From contig NZ_AP023287.1 in the NCBI RefSeq assembly GCF_014218295.1, forward strand, positions 3,286,001 to 3,350,000: DNA of 64,000 nucleotides, given 5' to 3'. Shown piece after piece: positions 62,548 to 64,000 of the stretch. A model generated the notes under the pieces. The model did not search any database and had not been told where the DNA came from. It saw nothing but the letters and a program-made list of their open reading frames with translations. Made by a program: the position numbers and the translations under genes. Position 1 is the stretch's first letter. Each line of letters opens with the position of its first letter. Source of the DNA: Mycolicibacterium litorale (GTDB lineage: Bacteria; Actinomycetota; Actinomycetes; Mycobacteriales; Mycobacteriaceae).

Positions 62548-64000
62548 ATGTGCACTGCGTGTGAGTGGGCGCCGCATTTCGCCTCCTTCGGGAGTCGCAC
62601 CACCCGTCGGACCGCGTTGCGCGCCGCCGCGACGGTCCTCGCGGTGACCGCGGCGACCGCGTGCACCGCCCAGTCGCAGTCCCCCGCCCCGGGCACTTCG
62701 CCAGGTGCACCAGACGACGACGCCGACTTCGTGTTCCGCAACGGCCGCGTCCACACCGTGGCCGGGCCGGCGCCGTGGGCCGAGGCCGTCGCGGTCAAGG
62801 GCGACACCATCATCCACGTCGGCGACGAGGCGGGTGCGATGGCGCTCGCCGGAACCTCCACCCGGGTGGTCGACCTCGACGGCCGACTGCTGATGCCCGG
62901 GTTCGTCGAGGGCCACACCCATCCGTTCCTCGGCGCGTTCCTCACCTCCGGCGTCGATCTGCAGGTGCCGACGCGGGCCGACGCGATCGGCGCGATCGAG
63001 CGATACGCCAAGGACAATCCGGCCGGCGCGATCCGCGGATTCGGTTGGCGTGTGGACATGTTCGGGCCCGACGGGCCCACACGGGTCGACCTCGACCGCA
63101 TCCTGCCGGACCGGCCCGCGTTCTTCTTCGCCATCGACGGCCACAGTCTGTGGGCCAACAGCAAGGCCCTCGAGATGGCCGGCGTGACACGCGAGACCCC
63201 CGATCCGATACCGGGTTTCAGCTACTACGCCCGCGACGCGAACGGTGACCCGACCGGCTACATCCTCGAGGTGAACGCGGTCCTCGGCGTCGTCAACGCC
63301 GTCGAGCCGATCTCCCCGGACACCATGGGGACGCTGATGCAGGGGTGGCTGCCGAAGGCCTCCGCGGCGGGCATCACCTCGGTCTTCGACGCCGGTGTGC
63401 CGCCGATCGGCGACGACCAGGCCGCGCTGCTGCGCCTTTACACCGACGTCGAGCGGCGCGGCGAGCTGCCGTTCCGCGTGGTGGCGTCGTATTCGGTGCG
63501 CTCGGCGCCGGTCGACGGTGCGGTGGCGGCGCTCGACGAGATCCGCCGGCAGGTCTCCGGGGATCTGGTGTCGGTCGACGTCGTCAAGATCGTCGGCGAC
63601 GGCACCCAGGGCGGGTACACCGCCTGGCTCGTCGAACCCTACGCCGACAAACCGGACTCCACCGGCGGGTCACCGTTCACCGAGGAGCAGTGGCACCGGC
63701 TCATCGGCGCAGTCGACGCCGCGGGATACGACGTCCACGTCCACGCCTGCGGGGAACGCACCGCACGCGTCGCGCTCAACGGCATCGAACGGGCGATCGC
63801 CGCCAATCCCCCGCGCGACCGTCGCCACGCCATCGCCCACCTGGTGTTCGTCGAGGACAGTGACAACCCCCGGTTCGGTGAGCTGGGCGTCGTCGCGCAG
63901 TTCTCGGCGAACTGGATGTCGGCCGATCCCGACACGATCGAGAACATGGGGGCGCGCTACGGCTCGCCGCGCAAGGACCTGATGTACCGGCCGCAGGCGG
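62548..64000 (+). CDS. Amidohydrolase family 3 (YtcJ-like) protein, Tat-type lipoprotein signal, 3' end cut by window
   Basis: 484 codons are visible and the frame is still open at base 64000. The N-terminus has a twin-arginine motif RRTALRA, a hydrophobic core AAATVLAVTAATA and a lipobox TAC, so the protein is probably exported folded and lipid-anchored. The metal-dependent hydrolase signature GFVEGHTHPFLG, a second cluster in HVHACGERTARVALNG and AHLVFVEDSD follow the Amidohydro_3 pattern. Substrate unknown. A start at ATG 62548 is supported by CATACT 7 bases upstream. Confidence 0.85.
   Translation, partial: MCTACEWAPHFASFGSRTTRRTALRAAATVLAVTAATACTAQSQSPAPGTSPGAPDDDADFVFRNGRVHTVAGPAPWAEAVAVKGDTIIHVGDEAGAMALAGTSTRVVDLDGRLLMPGFVEGHTHPFLGAFLTSGVDLQVPTRADAIGAIERYAKDNPAGAIRGFGWRVDMFGPDGPTRVDLDRILPDRPAFFFAIDGHSLWANSKALEMAGVTRETPDPIPGFSYYARDANGDPTGYILEVNAVLGVVNAVEPISPDTMGTLMQGWLPKASAAGITSVFDAGVPPIGDDQAALLRLYTDVERRGELPFRVVASYSVRSAPVDGAVAALDEIRRQVSGDLVSVDVVKIVGDGTQGGYTAWLVEPYADKPDSTGGSPFTEEQWHRLIGAVDAAGYDVHVHACGERTARVALNGIERAIAANPPRDRRHAIAHLVFVEDSDNPRFGELGVVAQFSANWMSADPDTIENMGARYGSPRKDLMYRPQA

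Overview
The window is chromosomal DNA of a high-GC actinobacterium, almost certainly a rapid-growing Mycobacterium (Mycolicibacterium). The evidence is gene content and order: mraZ/rsmH, lppM, idsA2, mptA, pknL, aroG, mptC, fadD15, pimB', an NlpC/P60 hydrolase, trpD, ctaE-qcrCAB, mmpS3, ctaF-ctaC, asnB, adenosine kinase, cobT-cobS, ilvE, gcvT, a leucyl aminopeptidase, ephD, the lipoyl acyltransferase dlaT, lipB-lipA and a DUF4191 gene. As I remember it, this follows the Rv2165c-Rv2219 segment of M. tuberculosis nearly gene for gene. Rv numbers quoted below are from memory, not from a search.

Layout. 1-1815: the 5' end of the division/cell-wall cluster (rsmH truncated by the window edge, mraZ with an operator-like repeat, a DUF3040 gene). 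2039-7626: a GNAT acetyltransferase, lipoprotein LppM, a prenyl diphosphate synthase, mannosyltransferase MptA, and the divergent pair Rv2175c-like/pknL. 7681-17785: aroG, a secreted protein, RNase AS, a membrane protein, mannosyltransferase MptC, an acyltransferase, a four-gene run of small lipid-binding-like proteins with an ArsA-type ATPase, and fadD15. 17782-21716: a guanidino-compound cassette (ureohydrolase, MFS transporter, divergent PucR regulator) that I do not remember from M. tuberculosis. 21707-28094: pimB', a metallopeptidase-like protein, an NlpC/P60 hydrolase, an exonuclease/GIY-YIG fusion, trpD. 28218-36524: respiratory supercomplex genes ctaE-qcrC-qcrA-qcrB and ctaC-ctaF, separated by a decayed MFS gene, a DUF2561 gene and mmpS3. 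36684-43946: asnB, adenosine kinase, an A-type Fe-S carrier and cobU-cobT-cobS.

43947-51350 is an accessory island between cobS and ilvE. A gene for a membrane-anchored receiver-like protein is cut by an IS256-family element with a perfect 8-bp target duplication; removing it exactly gives back an intact 302-codon frame. Directly upstream lies an IS3-family element whose orfB is cut by a Tn554-like unit of two tyrosine recombinases plus a small TnpC-like protein. Removing that unit also restores orfB exactly.

51351-64000 returns to core metabolism: ilvE, gcvT, aminopeptidase, ephD, the lipoate block (dlaT, a TIGR01777-type protein, lipB, lipA), a DUF4191 protein, and a Tat-type amidohydrolase that runs off the window.

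Regulation visible in the DNA is mostly mycobacterial leaderless architecture: a TANNNT -10 hexamer 6-9 bases before an ATG/GTG. I see it at more than ten genes and used it to choose several starts. The gcvT and aminopeptidase genes appear to share a back-to-back bidirectional -10.
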